A stretch of DNA of 64,000 bases. Source: Bacteroides sp. ET71. Lineage in GTDB: Bacteria > Bacteroidota > Bacteroidia > Bacteroidales > Bacteroidaceae. The translations under genes and the position numbers were made by a program. How positions within the stretch are numbered: the first letter of the stretch is position 1; each line of letters begins with the position of its first letter. The DNA lies in the NCBI RefSeq assembly GCF_023336905.1, contig NZ_JAMBLS010000019.1, forward strand, positions 1-64,000, in the 5' to 3' direction. Below the pieces are notes generated by a model. The model ran no database searches, was not told the origin of the DNA, and saw nothing but the letters and a program-made list of their open reading frames with translations. Positions 25,087 through 36,013 of the stretch are shown here, in pieces.

Positions 25087-27462
25087 TCAGAAAGGATATC
25101 CGATGGCGAAGTGCAGCGCGGTGCCGTCCATGAAGTTGCGCACATTGTAATATCCCGACTTGCCCGTGTCGTAAGGTTCGTGCAAAGCAATGCCCCAATC
25201 GAGGCGGAACACCAGGAAACCCAGGTCGTAACGCACACCGACACCCGTGCCCAAAGCAATCTGCCGGGGAAAGTCCTTCCAGCGAAATTCGCCTCCGGGG
25301 CGGGCGGGGTCGTTACGCATCAGCCACACGTTGCCTGCATCGAGGAACACCGCTCCGTGCAGGTCGCTGATGATGCGGAAGCGATACTCCAGATTGGCCT
25401 CGAAACGGATATCTCCCACGTGGTTGATGAAGGAATAAGTATCGTTCTCGTCGGCCGGATAGCCTCCCGGACCGATGTTGCGCGCGGCAAAGGCGCGCAC
25501 GCTGTTGGCACCGCCGATATAGAATTGTTCGGTATAGGGTGCCGTCGTGGCATTGCCATACGACCAGATGGCTCCTAAAGCCAGGCGTGAAGCCAAAGAT
25601 TGGTTACGGTCTATACGCATGTTGTAACGCAACTCCGTGTTCAGTTTCAAGAACTGCGCGAAGGGGACTCCCAGCAACGTCTTTCCCTGTTCTTTAAAGT
25701 CCTGCCCCAACATGCGGTAAATCACGGAAGTGAAATTGCCTGCCGAAGTCACCGTGGTCTGCCACCACAGGGGATTGCGCTTGCGGGGCAACGAGCTGTT
25801 GTCGAAAGTGTACGTGTACTCCATAGCCGGAATGAACTGGTTACGCAAGCTGACATAGAGCGCAGGGTTCTCTTCCTGCAATTGCTGGAACTCGGCAGTA
25901 GGGTCACGAAGGACGTTGAACGTCAAGCGGAAAGGCGTAAAGCTATGTTTAGAGGTGGGCCGGGGCTGAAAGTCATAAGTGGCATTGCCGCCAAAGGCCA
26001 GAAGCTTATAGTAGCGTGCCCGGCTCATCTGGTCGACGTAAAGGCGGAAAGTCGTCGTGGCCGGAAAGTCGTACTCATTCCGCCCCATCGTAGGGAAGAC
26101 TACGCGCGGAAACACCAACGAAGTGGCAAGGCCCAGTTCGTAGCTGTTCATGGCCGAAGAGCGGTCTTTTCCCGTCTGCCATTCATAAGAGCCTTTTAGC
26201 TCGACGTTCCACTTCTCGCCTCCGCCGAAGATGTTGTTTTTCGTCAGAGTAAATACAGCACCCGGCCCGGTCTGATTGTTGCTTTTCATCTTGATGTTGA
26301 AGTCCAGCTCGGCATCATAGGGTTTGTCCAACGAAGCGATGACACGAACGTCCAGCGTGTCCGACACGAAAGCCGAGTCTCGCGGAAGATACTGCATCTC
26401 CGTATAACTGAAGATACCCACGTTGGCCAGTCGCTCTTGCACACGCGTCTGCCGGTAAAGGCTGTAAAGCGAAGCTGCCGAACGGCGGCGGTCGATTCCC
26501 GCACTGTCTTCCACCTGACGTTTGTAGCGGAAGTTCTGGTAGTCCATCCAGCGGTACAGCATGTTGGGGCGCACACGAAGCTTATCGTGGTAGTAGATGG
26601 TCAGGTCTTTGTATTTCAGGCTGTCGTCGGGCGCCTCACCATTCTTGCCCAACAGGTAGAACGATTTCCGCCCCAACCGGAAGGGCTTCTCGGCCACGGC
26701 GGGCATACCGGCCACAGGCACCAGGCGCAACGAAACATGTCCCGGCACTTGCGTCGTATCGGCCTGGTAGGTCAGGTAATCGGGACGGAAGTAATAGCAG
26801 CCTACGTTGCGCAACAGGTTGCTCAGGCGGGTACGCTCGCCATCCAAATCGGGCACGTTGAACTGTTCGCCGGAACTGATAAGTGAACGCCGGCGGCTTA
26901 ACCGCATGATGCCCAAGGTGCGAGGCGAGAAACCCCGATAGTCCACCGTATCGATGAAGAACGGTTCGCCCATGTGGACTGCATACTGCACGCGGGCCTT
27001 GAGCGAGTCTTTCTTCGAAGGAAAGATTTCGTAGTCCACCGTGCCACGCAGATAACCGTAATCGTGCAGCAGGTTGGTGGCTGCCTGGGTGCGTATGTCG
27101 GGATTGACAGTCGAAAGCAATACGGGGTCGGCTGCAAAGCGGTTGAAAATCCACCGCCCCAAGCCTTTCTCATATTTCTGGAAGCCATTGTAGACCCACA
27201 GTCCTACGGGGAACGGTATGCGCACTGATGTGCTGCCCAGCAACGAATTATTGGGAGCCTTGGCCAAGGCAGCCTCGACTTCTTCCAGAGCAGTTTCGCC
27301 CACGGATGTCGGTTGCGGATTGTCCACCAGCGTCGGCCGCTGGCCGATGTAGAGTACCTCGCCTTCCGGCAAGTTTCTGGTGGTGGAACAAGACACCCAC
27401 AGAAGGCTGCATATTATTATGAAGAAGTGCCGCAACCGTCGGCCCCCAATACTGTGTTTCAT
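25087..27462 (-). CDS. BamA/TamA-family outer-membrane lipoprotein
   Basis: A 791-residue protein. The start at MKHSIGGRRL (27462) gives a signal with a lipobox ending in Cys (SLLWVSC). POTRA-like repeats follow to about residue 420, then a 16-strand Omp85 barrel ending in an aromatic residue (FAIGYPF). GGANSVRAFAARNIGPGGYP is the barrel lid-lock type motif of the family. Such proteins place other proteins in the outer membrane. It follows the tamB-like gene in the same direction, the usual TamA-TamB pairing. The lipid anchor is typical of Bacteroidetes TamL. Confidence 0.88.
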   Translation of the reverse strand: MKHSIGGRRLRHFFIIICSLLWVSCSTTRNLPEGEVLYIGQRPTLVDNPQPTSVGETALEEVEAALAKAPNNSLLGSTSVRIPFPVGLWVYNGFQKYEKGLGRWIFNRFAADPVLLSTVNPDIRTQAATNLLHDYGYLRGTVDYEIFPSKKDSLKARVQYAVHMGEPFFIDTVDYRGFSPRTLGIMRLSRRRSLISSGEQFNVPDLDGERTRLSNLLRNVGCYYFRPDYLTYQADTTQVPGHVSLRLVPVAGMPAVAEKPFRLGRKSFYLLGKNGEAPDDSLKYKDLTIYYHDKLRVRPNMLYRWMDYQNFRYKRQVEDSAGIDRRRSAASLYSLYRQTRVQERLANVGIFSYTEMQYLPRDSAFVSDTLDVRVIASLDKPYDAELDFNIKMKSNNQTGPGAVFTLTKNNIFGGGEKWNVELKGSYEWQTGKDRSSAMNSYELGLATSLVFPRVVFPTMGRNEYDFPATTTFRLYVDQMSRARYYKLLAFGGNATYDFQPRPTSKHSFTPFRLTFNVLRDPTAEFQQLQEENPALYVSLRNQFIPAMEYTYTFDNSSLPRKRNPLWWQTTVTSAGNFTSVIYRMLGQDFKEQGKTLLGVPFAQFLKLNTELRYNMRIDRNQSLASRLALGAIWSYGNATTAPYTEQFYIGGANSVRAFAARNIGPGGYPADENDTYSFINHVGDIRFEANLEYRFRIISDLHGAVFLDAGNVWLMRNDPARPGGEFRWKDFPRQIALGTGVGVRYDLGFLVFRLDWGIALHEPYDTGKSGYYNVRNFMDGTALHFAIGYPF

Positions 27463-27625
27463 ACGCAATGAGTGATTATATGTAATTGTTTCATTCGTGA
27501 GGCTCTGCCCTTCATCGCCGCTTTCCTTCTTCCGAACGACGGGGAGGGCTTTCTCCCAGACCGGCCGAGGGCGTTGCGGACAAGAAGGAAAAGCGTCTGC
27601 CACGTCGGTCGAAGCTCGTGTGCGG

Positions 27626-30600
27626 CTATTGGGACGACGCCTTCTCTTCCCCAGGCGGAACCGGACGTTTCCGCCGGAAGATGAAAAGTTCACCCAACCG
27701 GTCCATCTTGCGCCTCAACACCAGGCCGAGCCCCGTCTCTGTGATTTCACCGTCCAACACGCTTTCGTAATTCTTATTGTGGAACACCCGGATATAGCGG
27801 GTGCCCGAATTGTCCAACCGATACTCCAGAGATATGTTGTCGATGAACGATTCTGCCGAATTTGTGGCATTGGCCCCGGTCGACACCTTGCCGCCTATGA
27901 CCACTTGGAAACGGTCGTTGAAGAAACGCTGCGAGTAGCGGAAACTATAATCCGTCTGCGTAGCCCCTGTCTCGGCCGACGTCCGGTCTTCTACTCCCAC
28001 ACTGATGCTGGCCCCCTTCACCGAACCGGCCAACGCATTGATTTGACTCTGGAGCACGCTGTTCAGAGCAGCCCCCATCGAAAGGCCTCCTCCCTTTGCC
28101 CCGCTGTTCAGGTAGATACCCGTGGCCAGCATAGCGATGGCCTGCTTGCTGCGCTCCTCGGCTCCCATGGCTTGGAGCTCGTTCTGTACCGTGGCATCTT
28201 CCGGGGCGGCAATATCGAAAATCAGGTCGGGCGACTCCAGTTGTCCTTTGATGCCGATACTGACATCAAAGTTGACCATGCGCGTGGCATCATCTTCCCC
28301 ACCTACCGAGGCACGCACACGCTCCGTCGCCGTCAGGTCCAGCGCCGGGTTCATCAGGTCTCCCCGCCAATCGACATAGCTGCCCGTATTGAAGTTGAAG
28401 GCCTTCAGCGGAATGATGGGCAGCGAATATTTCATCACGCCCCCGGTCAACGTATAGCGCCCCGTCAAGTTCATGTCGCCCTGTGCCGTATACTGCAAAT
28501 TCAGGTCTCCGCCTCCCTCCAGCTCGATATACTTATCGCCCGCAGGGCTCAGGTCGGCCCGCAGACGCACGGCATTGTCAATATGCACCCCCATATAAAT
28601 TTCCATACCGCCCAAGGGAACAGCCGCCACCTGCAACGTATCCGTCGCTACACTGTCAGCAAAAGAAGTGAATGTCACCAACCCGCTCAAACGGTCTTCT
28701 ACCGTCAAGGGAGAATCTGTCAGCACATAGGTCACGTTCGTATTCCCCAACAAGCTCATGTTTCCCCGCATGGTCAAGGCGTCCAACGGGCCACGAATCG
28801 AAGCATCCATGTCTACAAAGACCTTACCATACACCAGACTCTCCCGCGTATGCGGTGCATCCAGCAAATTGTAGTTGACAGCCCGCAACGTCAGGTTGGC
28901 CGTCGGCCGATCCAAATGAGCGAAGCTGACCGAACCGTCAATGACAAACGGATTGCGGCTGGTAGTAAAGAGAGAGAATTTGTCGAAAGACAACGTATTG
29001 CCCGCAATCGTCACAGGACGACCGTCGAAATAATAACGCGCACCCAACTGACGGACAAAGACCGAGGCCGTGTCCAACTGGATACTGCCTTGCAAATCGG
29101 GCTTCTCCGTCGAACCCCGCAAAGCAATCTCTCCATTCAGATGTCCTTTCAGAGTGACCATGCCGTCCGGGACGAAAGCATTAGCCACCTCCAATGGCAA
29201 ACGTTCAAACGAAGCATCCAATGCAAAAGCGTCGGTGCCTTGCGCATCTCCCAAGCGTCCTTCCACCGTAGCCACCTGGCGGTCGTCGCAAGCCAGGTAT
29301 GCGCTAAGGAAGTGGCTTTCTCCCGAATCGGGCAACCAAGTGACACCCGCACCCAAGTCACCCACAGGCCTTCCTTCATAAGTCAGCGAATCAATGTCCG
29401 CCTCTGCCGCCACCTGAAAAGCATCGGCAGTCTGTATATAGTTCCCTTCCACCGTGAAAAGGCCTGTCAACTGTGGCAGATAAGGAAGCACTTCACTCAA
29501 CTCACTCAGCCGGAAGCGGCTCAGCTCCACGTTTACGTTTTGCAAGGAAACGGTGTCACTCACATCAGACTGCATGCGAAAGCCCATCCCATCTCCTCCT
29601 TGCATATCGATATTGGCGTAAACACGCATGTTCTTATGCAAATACAAGCTGTTCCGTCCTTCCGTAAAATAGAACTTACGATAGGCAATAACCGGTTCTT
29701 CAGGCGTCAACCGGAGCAAGACACCATTACCTTTCCCGTTTCCCTCTGTCAAAGGCCGGGCATTGACTCCAAGCAAGACGCCGGTGCGTCCCTCAGCATC
29801 GGTAAAGTTCAGGGTCAGTTCTGCGTCTTCGTTACGGATTTCACCGGTCACTGTACTGCGAAACGTAAAATGAGGATTGCGCGGGCCGTTAATAACGCCT
29901 CCTTGCAACCTCATTCGCGTAGTATCCTGGTGGGCAGCAAAAAAGATTGTATCCAGTTGCAAAGAATCCGTTCTCAAACCTTCAAGCGCCGCCCGCCCGT
30001 TAATACCCCATTCGGGAGTAAGGCCAAATTGCAACCTGAGGTGGTTAAAAGTAGTACCCTGAGAAGCCAGATAATAACCGATAGGATTGTTGCGGCCGGC
30101 CGTCAACTGCATGCCTGCCGACGGCAATACCCGACGCAAAGCAGCATGATCCAGGCGACGGAGTTCCCACTGTTGCATCAGTAAGGTCATAAATTCGTCA
30201 GATTTCTCCAACAAATGCTTCAAGGTGCTTTGAGCCTTAAAGTCAAAGTCCAAATCTCCAGCCCCGATGTGCAGTTTGATGGAATCACGCCGCGCCTCAG
30301 CCCTCAAGCCCAGTTCCAACGGATGCCCCAACGGCGCAGGAAGAATCCCAAGACTGTGCAAGTCCGCATCTTTCAAATCCAAAGCCAACTGCCCGTCCAT
30401 ATATGGTCGATTCAGGTGCAAGCCGCCATCTAAATGCATGCGGAGAAGAGAATTGTCACTATTCAATTTGACCGTAGCCCACGAACGCTTCAAAGCAGCT
30501 TGCAAAGCAATGCCAGACAAATTCCAACTACCATATTGTAATTGTTTAAGGGACATGTCCACATGAGCCGACGTATGCGGAGAAGAGAAGTCTAAGCCTT

Positions 30601-32194
30601 GCCCCCGTGCCAAAAGCGTAGCCGAGAACTCATAAAGAGAATCTTTAGGCAAAAAATGATGCAATTGCAAAGAATCTGCCTGCAAATCTATCCGATAGCG
30701 TTCCTCAGCCAAATCATAGTCGGCATTCAGGTTTAGTCGCCCTTTCCGTTCCCGCAAATCAAGGAAGGCAGTACAGTCATTACCCTTCATAGAAAGCCGC
30801 GCATCCAGACGCATACTGTCCGGAATGACCAGCGAGCCATCCGGTGTGACACCTCCCAAGGCGGTCAGGAAATTCAAATCGCGCGTCTGCATATCCAAAT
30901 CCACGTTGATGCTACGAGCCAGACTATCCGTCAGGTTCCAAAGTTCCCCTCCTGCACTCATCGAGAAAGCGCCCGGCAAGTCGATGGTAAAGCGGCTAAT
31001 CTGCATCTGTCGGAGATTTCCCACTGTCCCTGCATGAACAACCAATGGATGAGCAGGATAAGCTTCCTTGAAACTATCTGGCAAGCCCCCGGCCAACAAC
31101 AAGACATCTTGTTTGCCTATACGAGCATCAAGGCGAGCAGTAAGCCGCCCCGTAGTAGGAATATCAATAAGTTCCCAGTAGGTTTGTGCCGAGAGGTCTA
31201 TTTCACTGTGAGGTGTTGACAAACGTAGTGAAGGAATACGTATCTGAGTAGAATCGGCCACAAGTCGACCGGATAAAGAAGTAATATTCAACCCTGAATG
31301 TTCGTTCAAAGAAAACTCACGAATAACAGCACTCATCTTACGCCCTGCGTAACGCATAGAATCAATGCCAATATTCAAGTCACGCAGAGCAATGTGTTGA
31401 GGGTCGAAACCAGCGGCAATGGAAGACAAGGTATCAGTGGGCCCACTGTCATAAGTCAACGAAGTTCCAGACAAGCGGAACAATTCACAGGCATATGCTT
31501 GCCGCCCAAGGTCGGCACGAGCTTCTTCAATACGAGCTTCCCGCAAACGAGCGGAAAGGGAAAGTGTGTCCAACGGCATATTTAAATCCACGGAGACGTC
31601 TTTCAACCGGAGCGTATGAAGTAACAGTTTCCAACGGACAGCGGTCGAAGTGGTGTCTGGCACAGTAGCTGTAGTATCTGATAGGGACAAAGAGAGGCGG
31701 GTATCTTCCAGTTCCACATTATTCAATATCACACACTCATCACCCAAGTCTATGCCATGACTGCGCAGGAAAAAACGTCCTAACGTACCGTCCAATCTCA
31801 TTCCTTCTAAAAGATTGGAAGAATGGACTGTGGCATTCCGCAGTAATATACCGTCGACCTCTACTTGTCCACGCAGCAATGGCCAAGCCTGCACGCGCAC
31901 ACTCAGACTCCCTAAAGTAAGCAATGTATCAGAATGTTGTTCATCAACAGGCTGTGATACTTGCACGCCACGCACTAACAGATTCAATGGGAAACGTAAA
32001 TCTATACGCTGGACAGAAATATCCATACCGCTAGCTTCTCCGGCTAAGGTGGTTGCCTTCTGGCGAATAAAATCCTGTACAGATGGCACATAAAGCAATG
32101 CCATCAGCAGAAGAAACAGCGCAGGTGGCGTCAACAACACCCACAGAGTAATCCGTAACCAGAGTCTTTTCTTCACAACAATTTCTTCGGCCAT
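27626..32194 (-). CDS. tamB: TamB-like translocation and assembly protein (DUF490)
   Basis: A 1522-residue protein with one N-terminal membrane helix (about 10-32), a very long beta-rich periplasmic part, and the conserved DUF490/TamB domain in about the last 450 residues (QLDTASVFVRQLGARYYFDG onward). TamB spans the periplasm as a groove and works with an Omp85 protein in outer-membrane protein or lipid delivery. The TamA/TamL-like gene is next, after a 164-nt gap with one CGGACAAGAA repeat. A long open frame on the opposite strand is a codon-bias shadow. Confidence 0.92.
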   Translation of the reverse strand: MAEEIVVKKRLWLRITLWVLLTPPALFLLLMALLYVPSVQDFIRQKATTLAGEASGMDISVQRIDLRFPLNLLVRGVQVSQPVDEQHSDTLLTLGSLSVRVQAWPLLRGQVEVDGILLRNATVHSSNLLEGMRLDGTLGRFFLRSHGIDLGDECVILNNVELEDTRLSLSLSDTTATVPDTTSTAVRWKLLLHTLRLKDVSVDLNMPLDTLSLSARLREARIEEARADLGRQAYACELFRLSGTSLTYDSGPTDTLSSIAAGFDPQHIALRDLNIGIDSMRYAGRKMSAVIREFSLNEHSGLNITSLSGRLVADSTQIRIPSLRLSTPHSEIDLSAQTYWELIDIPTTGRLTARLDARIGKQDVLLLAGGLPDSFKEAYPAHPLVVHAGTVGNLRQMQISRFTIDLPGAFSMSAGGELWNLTDSLARSINVDLDMQTRDLNFLTALGGVTPDGSLVIPDSMRLDARLSMKGNDCTAFLDLRERKGRLNLNADYDLAEERYRIDLQADSLQLHHFLPKDSLYEFSATLLARGQGLDFSSPHTSAHVDMSLKQLQYGSWNLSGIALQAALKRSWATVKLNSDNSLLRMHLDGGLHLNRPYMDGQLALDLKDADLHSLGILPAPLGHPLELGLRAEARRDSIKLHIGAGDLDFDFKAQSTLKHLLEKSDEFMTLLMQQWELRRLDHAALRRVLPSAGMQLTAGRNNPIGYYLASQGTTFNHLRLQFGLTPEWGINGRAALEGLRTDSLQLDTIFFAAHQDTTRMRLQGGVINGPRNPHFTFRSTVTGEIRNEDAELTLNFTDAEGRTGVLLGVNARPLTEGNGKGNGVLLRLTPEEPVIAYRKFYFTEGRNSLYLHKNMRVYANIDMQGGDGMGFRMQSDVSDTVSLQNVNVELSRFRLSELSEVLPYLPQLTGLFTVEGNYIQTADAFQVAAEADIDSLTYEGRPVGDLGAGVTWLPDSGESHFLSAYLACDDRQVATVEGRLGDAQGTDAFALDASFERLPLEVANAFVPDGMVTLKGHLNGEIALRGSTEKPDLQGSIQLDTASVFVRQLGARYYFDGRPVTIAGNTLSFDKFSLFTTSRNPFVIDGSVSFAHLDRPTANLTLRAVNYNLLDAPHTRESLVYGKVFVDMDASIRGPLDALTMRGNMSLLGNTNVTYVLTDSPLTVEDRLSGLVTFTSFADSVATDTLQVAAVPLGGMEIYMGVHIDNAVRLRADLSPAGDKYIELEGGGDLNLQYTAQGDMNLTGRYTLTGGVMKYSLPIIPLKAFNFNTGSYVDWRGDLMNPALDLTATERVRASVGGEDDATRMVNFDVSIGIKGQLESPDLIFDIAAPEDATVQNELQAMGAEERSKQAIAMLATGIYLNSGAKGGGLSMGAALNSVLQSQINALAGSVKGASISVGVEDRTSAETGATQTDYSFRYSQRFFNDRFQVVIGGKVSTGANATNSAESFIDNISLEYRLDNSGTRYIRVFHNKNYESVLDGEITETGLGLVLRRKMDRLGELFIFRRKRPVPPGEEKASSQ

Positions 32195-32229
32195 ACGTCG
32201 TACGCGTTAACAGTACACAAAGTAAGCAA

Positions 32230-34512
32230 TTATTTTCCGGAAATAGCATGTCCAGAAGGCAGAAAAACTATCTGTTCCAACTGCTGCAGTGCTGTTTCTA
32301 TTTCGCTTAAAGCTTGCGTGGCTGTTATTTGCAGGCTTTCTTCCCACAAGAGATTGGCAGAAGCCTCCAATTGCCTCAACAACGCAACCAAAGTCGTAGC
32401 ACCTATCAAAGTGAAAAGGGGAAGCATTTTATGAGCCACAGCAGCCAATGCTCCAACATCTTCTTCTTCCAACGCACGACGGATACGTTCGGCATTGAGA
32501 CGGGTCTCGTCAGCAAAGGTACGAAGTATAGACTGAGCTTCTTTCGGGTCATCTGTCGAAAAAGCCGTAAGAGCCGAGAAGTCTAACTGTCCCAAACGTT
32601 CCAGCTCTTCCATAAGTTCTTGCACACTGAAGGGTTTATGCAAGCATCCCGTAAATCCATACGAGCTAAACTCACTTCGTTGCATATCACTGCGTGCCGT
32701 AATAGCAATGACAGGAATGGTTCGCGCCTGGGGGATGTTCGAAGCACGCAAAAGTTGCAGAAGTTCGAAACCGTTGAGAGCAGGCATTTGCACATCAGTC
32801 AACAAAGCATCGAAATGAGTGGTACGCAAAGCATCCAGTAAGTCATCTATCTGCAAACAAGCAACAGTTTCAATTCCTTTCTGTTCCAACATCGCTGTCG
32901 TTAATGACAATTGGATTCGGTCATCATCTATCAGCAGCAGACGACGGGAGTGGACAGATGCATTGGACGAAACATCGCACAAAGCAGGGGAAGTATCGGG
33001 AGCTACGTCAGAAGAAACAGGTATCGCTTCCGCAGTATATGACATAGGTATGCGTACGGTAAAGGAACTTCCCTTTCCTAACGTACTTTCTACTTCGATA
33101 GTTCCTCCCAATAGCTGTACCAGCATCTTAACGATAGATAATCCCAGGCCGAAACCTTCTTCCCCTTGAGCACCAGGCAGACGGGTGAATTCATGAAAGA
33201 TGCGTTCACGGTCGGCTGGTTCCATGCCACGTCCCGTATCAGAAACGACCAGTACGAGTCGGCTTTCTTCGTAGCCTGCCGTCAAAGTAATACTGCCTCT
33301 GTCGGTAAACTTGACGGCATTAGACAGGAGGTTGGTTACAATCTGCCGCAAACGTAAAGGATCGCAAACATATGTACCAGACAATTCGGGTGCCAGACGA
33401 CAATTCAGTTGCAAGCCTTTTTCGACAGTAAGAGGGCGAAAACTGACACAGATATCATCGAGAAGTTCGGCCGGACAAAAGGGCACACGGTTGATGTCAG
33501 CCTTATGTTGTTCCAAGCGATGGAAGTCAAGCAAGTCTGTCACCAGTTTTAATAAATGTTGTGATGATGCGCGCATATTCTCCAAGTATGAGCGCTGTTG
33601 CCCATCCACCGTCGCTTGCCGTTCCAACAAATCGGTATAGCCAATAATGGAGCCCAAAGGCGCTTTAAAGTCATGAGTAATGGCCAGCATCATCTTCTCG
33701 CGAGTGGCCAACAAGTTTTCTGCCCGTCGGCGCGCTTCTTCCAGTTCGTTCCGGTATCGGTTACTGCGGGTGATGTCCCTCCCTATCAATAACAAGAACA
33801 AAGCCGCTAACAAGACAGCACCAACGGCAATGCCTCCCACTATCTGTGCCGACTGTAAGCGAACTTCGCGACGATAGGTAGCATCGGTCTTAGCCCGTTC
33901 CAAAGTTTTCTCTTCGTAATGCCGCAGAAGAGTATCAATACGAGCTGATAACTGAGTATTGACTTGTTGCAGACGATGCTTCCGTTTATGAATAAGGGTA
34001 TTGGCTTCTCGTTCGCGTTCAACGACAGCCTTAAGGCGCGCCTGTAAAGTATCCAAAGGATTGTAGACCTCTAACAAAGTATCAGTAGCATACTCAACAG
34101 AAGTCTTCACCTGCACTGCCGAATCTTGCTTGGAGGGAACAAAGGCATCACGCAACCGCCGAAAGAATCCCCGAGAAACAACAGGCTGCGTAACGACTGT
34201 GTCTGTATAAACCACACGTCGATGCTGTACGCGCGGACGTACCACTACCGTATCGCGGCTGGTGATGATTCGCTCAGCCCATGAGGCAGAAATAAGGCTA
34301 TCGTTCACTTCGGCCAACGTACGTAAGATACGGACTGTATTGGCATCTTTTTCTTTCAACAACGTCGAAAGACTATCTATCCACAAAGTACTCTGTCCTT
34401 CAGACTGCGTCAGATTGGCCATTTCACGATGGACAAAATAAAGAGAGAAGAACAACACGGCCAGCATCACCGTATAACCGACTACGACCTTGAGTTTTGA
34501 TACATTATTCAT
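32230..34512 (-). CDS. Hybrid sensor histidine kinase with receiver and Hpt domains
   Basis: A 760-residue protein. Order: membrane helix (about 8-26), a periplasmic region rich in coiled-coil sequence, a second membrane helix (about 225-245), HisKA with AITHDFKAPLGS, HATPase (NLLSNAVKF, DTGRGM, GFGLGLSIVK), receiver (LLLIDDD, TDVQMP as the phospho-Asp site, HKPFS), and a C-terminal Hpt domain with VAHKMLP. The start at 34512 is set by the -7 box TATATTTG at 34540-34547, which excludes the longer frame. A likely partner is the sigma-54 regulator at 38174, which has a receiver but no kinase beside it. Confidence 0.92.
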   Translation of the reverse strand: MNNVSKLKVVVGYTVMLAVLFFSLYFVHREMANLTQSEGQSTLWIDSLSTLLKEKDANTVRILRTLAEVNDSLISASWAERIITSRDTVVVRPRVQHRRVVYTDTVVTQPVVSRGFFRRLRDAFVPSKQDSAVQVKTSVEYATDTLLEVYNPLDTLQARLKAVVEREREANTLIHKRKHRLQQVNTQLSARIDTLLRHYEEKTLERAKTDATYRREVRLQSAQIVGGIAVGAVLLAALFLLLIGRDITRSNRYRNELEEARRRAENLLATREKMMLAITHDFKAPLGSIIGYTDLLERQATVDGQQRSYLENMRASSQHLLKLVTDLLDFHRLEQHKADINRVPFCPAELLDDICVSFRPLTVEKGLQLNCRLAPELSGTYVCDPLRLRQIVTNLLSNAVKFTDRGSITLTAGYEESRLVLVVSDTGRGMEPADRERIFHEFTRLPGAQGEEGFGLGLSIVKMLVQLLGGTIEVESTLGKGSSFTVRIPMSYTAEAIPVSSDVAPDTSPALCDVSSNASVHSRRLLLIDDDRIQLSLTTAMLEQKGIETVACLQIDDLLDALRTTHFDALLTDVQMPALNGFELLQLLRASNIPQARTIPVIAITARSDMQRSEFSSYGFTGCLHKPFSVQELMEELERLGQLDFSALTAFSTDDPKEAQSILRTFADETRLNAERIRRALEEEDVGALAAVAHKMLPLFTLIGATTLVALLRQLEASANLLWEESLQITATQALSEIETALQQLEQIVFLPSGHAISGK

Positions 34513-34539
34513 AGGCGTACGTAGAAATGTATTCCGGGG

Positions 34540-34547
34540 CAAATATA
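34540..34547 (-). promoter_or_regulatory. -7 box of the hybrid kinase gene
   Basis: TATATTTG on the minus strand, 28 nt before the chosen ATG. Confidence 0.5.
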
Positions 34548-34663
34548 CGGAAAAAAACGAGATTGCTCTCTTGTCCGATGCAGACTTTGCCAAGAAGGCA
34601 GAAAGAAATTGCATTACAATCTCTCAAACCCAAGCATTGCACGTCCACCAATATGAGTGGCTT

Positions 34664-36013
34664 TCAGCACCGCGCCCCTACATGTACACAACGACGGAAA
34701 CGTAACCAAAACAGAATACCCGCCGTAGTCAGTCCGAAGGGGAAAGCCATCCAAATACCAACCAAGCCCCAATCCAACCCAAAAGCAAACAAGTAGCCCA
34801 CAGGCAAGGAAACGACAAAGTAAGCAATGAAAGCAATCAGCATCATTGGCCGCACATCCGACGTACCACGCAAAGCATTGGCAAACGTTATCTGCAATCC
34901 GTCTCCAAACTGATAGATGAAAAAGGGCACAAACAAAGCCGGCACCAGCACGGCCACTTCAGCATTGTCTGTAAACCAGCCTGCGATCCAGGGACGACAG
35001 GCAAAAACAATCAGCGACAACACCACAGCCATTACCATTATCAAGTGAAAGCCCGCGTAAGCCGAGCGACGCACGTTCACTACATCACCTCGGCCATGAT
35101 AATTGCTGACCCTCACGGCCACCGCCGCGCCCATGCCATAATACATCATAAAGGTGAACTGAGAAATGGTCAGCATAATCTGGTGCGAAGCCAAAGCGAT
35201 TGTACCCAGCCAGCCTACCATTATCACACTCAGGCTGAAAGACGCTGTTTCCATCCCCATCTGTAATCCGACTGGCCACCCTAACGCATTGAGACGACGG
35301 AACAGCACCGAAGACCAAGAGTGCCGCAACAGACCTACCCGATAGCGGCGAAAACGGCGCGCACGAAGCACTATCCACGCAAAGACGACCACCATCATGA
35401 CGCGTGACAACAACGTGCTCAGCCCCGCACCCAGCAACCCTAACTCGGGCAAGCCAAACTTACCATTAATAAGAATATAATTCCCCACGATATTCATTGC
35501 ATTGCCTCCCAACAGAATCCACATCGCCGTACGCGTGTCTGTAATACCATCGGTAAACTGCTTGAAAGCATTGAACAACATGACAAAAAGCAACGAAACG
35601 AGCAATACAAGATAATAAGGTTTAATAAGAGGAAGTAACTCATCAGGCTGCCCCAGACGCTCGAGATTGAAATAAAGAATACCCATCACAGCCATCTCAA
35701 GCAATGCCACCAATACATTGGCCACCAAGCTACAACGCAGTGCACTTCCTGCCTCAGCCCACTGTCCACGCCCATAAAAGCTGCCGACAACAGGTGTCAA
35801 GCCATAACTAAACCCCGTACTGAAAATGATGCAAAGGTTAAACATATTATTCACGAACGAAGCCGCCCCCAATTCCGGCGTACTGTGATGCCCAATCATC
35901 AACGTATCGGCAAAGCCAAGAACTATAACTCCCAACTGGCCCACCACGATAGGCATCCCCAAAGAAAACAAAGTCCGGTAATGTACACCGTACGTCTGCA
36001 ACAATCGGTTCAT
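34664..36013 (-). CDS. MATE-family multidrug/sodium exporter
   Basis: A 449-residue protein with about 12 hydrophobic segments and two MatE halves (from about 12 and about 240). It exports drugs or cationic compounds, driven by Na+ or H+. Its start directly follows the M16 peptidase stop (no gap), so the two are translationally close. It is the last gene of the leftward ppi-M16-MATE set. Confidence 0.93.
   Translation of the reverse strand: MNRLLQTYGVHYRTLFSLGMPIVVGQLGVIVLGFADTLMIGHHSTPELGAASFVNNMFNLCIIFSTGFSYGLTPVVGSFYGRGQWAEAGSALRCSLVANVLVALLEMAVMGILYFNLERLGQPDELLPLIKPYYLVLLVSLLFVMLFNAFKQFTDGITDTRTAMWILLGGNAMNIVGNYILINGKFGLPELGLLGAGLSTLLSRVMMVVVFAWIVLRARRFRRYRVGLLRHSWSSVLFRRLNALGWPVGLQMGMETASFSLSVIMVGWLGTIALASHQIMLTISQFTFMMYYGMGAAVAVRVSNYHGRGDVVNVRRSAYAGFHLIMVMAVVLSLIVFACRPWIAGWFTDNAEVAVLVPALFVPFFIYQFGDGLQITFANALRGTSDVRPMMLIAFIAYFVVSLPVGYLFAFGLDWGLVGIWMAFPFGLTTAGILFWLRFRRCVHVGARC

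Noticed and set aside
27497-30184. An 895-residue open frame on the plus strand, opposite tamB
   Set aside because: It lies wholly within a well-supported gene on the other strand, has no start signal or recognisable domain, and its composition is that of a complementary-strand shadow in codon-biased DNA.
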